64,000 nt of DNA. Source: Tenacibaculum haliotis. Its GTDB lineage: Bacteria > Bacteroidota > Bacteroidia > Flavobacteriales > Flavobacteriaceae. The position numbers and the translations under genes are program-made. Positions 63,533 to 64,000 of this stretch are shown one piece after another. The stretch's first letter is position 1. Each line of letters opens with the position of its first letter. A model generated the notes under the pieces. The model was not told the origin of the DNA, did no database searches, and saw only the letters and a list, made by a program, of their open reading frames with translations. The stretch covers positions 124,001-188,000 of the forward strand of contig NZ_JAOBTH010000026.1 in the NCBI RefSeq assembly GCF_025215075.1. The letters run 5' to 3'.

Positions 63533-64000
63533 TTAAAACTTGTAAGTTAATCCGAATTGGATAGCAGAGAAATCTAAGTTTAAACCAAAAGAATTAACAG
63601 ATTCAGCTCCATCAACATCAACTTTAGAACTAGCATAAGATAAAGCTCCAACTGAAGCTCTTAATGCGATAGATTCAGAAACGAAGTAGTTAATTCCTGG
63701 TGCAATAGCAATACCAAAAGTATTTACATCATTTCCTTTAACACCACCAACTTCATATCCAGTATTAACATAAGAAAACCCAGCTCCTACAACAAAAGAA
63801 AAATCGCTTTCAGGTGTAAAAAAGTAGTTAGCTCCTAAAGTAGCCCCAAAAGAGTTTGTATCACCGATAATTCCACCAGGTAAAGCAACATTATTACCAC
63901 CACCAATAACTAAACCTAATTCTAAAGCAATATTTTCAGATACGAAATACCCTACAGATGGAGAAACAGTATAATTACTTACATCTCCTGTAGCACTATT
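63533..64000 (-). CDS. Outer membrane beta-barrel protein, C-terminal part (partial)
   Basis: The frame is open to the right edge and stops at 63533-63535. About 155 residues are visible. They form regular amphipathic strands with glycine/asparagine turns (VSPSVGYFVSENIALELGL..., GATLGANYFFTPESDFSF, GIAIAPGINYFVSESIALRASV) and end in FGLTYKF, the terminal aromatic residue recognised by the BAM complex. It is an OmpW/OMP_b-brl-type small porin. The N-terminus and signal peptide are outside. Confidence 0.85.
   Translation of the reverse strand, partial: NSATGDVSNYTVSPSVGYFVSENIALELGLVIGGGNNVALPGGIIGDTNSFGATLGANYFFTPESDFSFVVGAGFSYVNTGYEVGGVKGNDVNTFGIAIAPGINYFVSESIALRASVGALSYASSKVDVDGAESVNSFGLNLDFSAIQFGLTYKF

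Noticed and set aside
1..64000. CRISPR arrays, tRNA/rRNA genes, transposases, prophage genes
   Set aside because: No regularly spaced repeats, no tRNA T-loop/acceptor pattern, no DDE or HUH transposase, no phage structural genes were recognised by eye. A tRNAscan or profile search was not possible.

Overview
The window is a low-GC (visibly AT-rich) chromosomal segment of a marine-type Flavobacteriaceae bacterium (phylum Bacteroidota; Tenacibaculum/Polaribacter-like). Evidence: the lpxD - lpxC/fabZ fusion - lpxA - efp order, a porX-type response regulator/phosphatase of the type IX secretion and gliding system, DUF4105, Bacteroidota-style promoters (TTG, about 20 nt, then TAnnTTTG), and very short or AT-only leaders. 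No tRNA, rRNA, CRISPR array, intact transposase or prophage was seen; almost everything is single-copy chromosomal housekeeping plus a few small accessory clusters.

Layout. 0-5.5 kb: 3' end of a glmM-like mutase, a PLP-dependent class-V aminotransferase, an M14 carboxypeptidase and an Lrp regulator, then a pseudouridine synthase and an MFS exporter on the other strand. 5.5-10.85 kb is the most accessory-looking part: two gene-poor stretches flank an NAD(+)-salvage cluster on the minus strand: a Nudix/NrtR-type protein, a broken nucleoside-deoxyribosyltransferase-like gene, nadV (Nampt), a small HAD-like gene that appears to start at ATT, and a PRPP-synthetase-like gene. 10.85-19.4 kb: an isolated one-domain helicase remnant-like protein, a LuxR-type regulator, a GbsR-MscS-outer membrane protein operon, a DoxX-TetR-oxidoreductase-nitroreductase operon with a clear TetR-type operator, and an AraC regulator. 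19.5-29.5 kb: a MacAB-like efflux operon (two recently duplicated FtsX/MacB permeases, ATPase, adaptor) divergent from an NtrC-type regulator and its kinase, with a plausible sigma-54 promoter and enhancer between them. 29.4-30.5 kb: a small HTH regulator behind a long leader full of ACAATTGT palindromes. 30.6-35.5 kb: an unusual SDR protein, two cold-shock proteins, a DEAD-box RNA helicase and an acyltransferase. 35.6-43.8 kb: rmuC, glyA, fumarylacetoacetase, fabG and a large M16 lipoprotein peptidase. 43.9-50.9 kb: sucD, a second lpxD-like gene, efp, lpxA, lpxC/fabZ, lpxD and an HD hydrolase. 51-64 kb: porX, tsaE, ald, DUF4258, a YdeI-like protein, recQ, a kdsD gene reduced to its two ends, tatC, an AhpD-like protein, lptB, pssA, an alpha/beta hydrolase, DUF4105, aroQ and the C-terminal part of an outer membrane beta-barrel.

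How the parts fit. Envelope biogenesis dominates (lipid A acylation, LptB, TatC, PssA, outer membrane barrels, PorX). The NAD cluster could form a short loop: the Nudix enzyme can release ribose-5-phosphate from ADP-ribose, the Prs-like enzyme can make PRPP (or a related pyrophosphate), and NadV can join it to nicotinamide; a matching imperfect palindrome near both promoters suggests control by the Nudix/NrtR protein. Two genes of the window are visibly damaged (the deoxyribosyltransferase-like gene and kdsD), and a third fragment (CPBP protease-like) lies in the adjacent desert.
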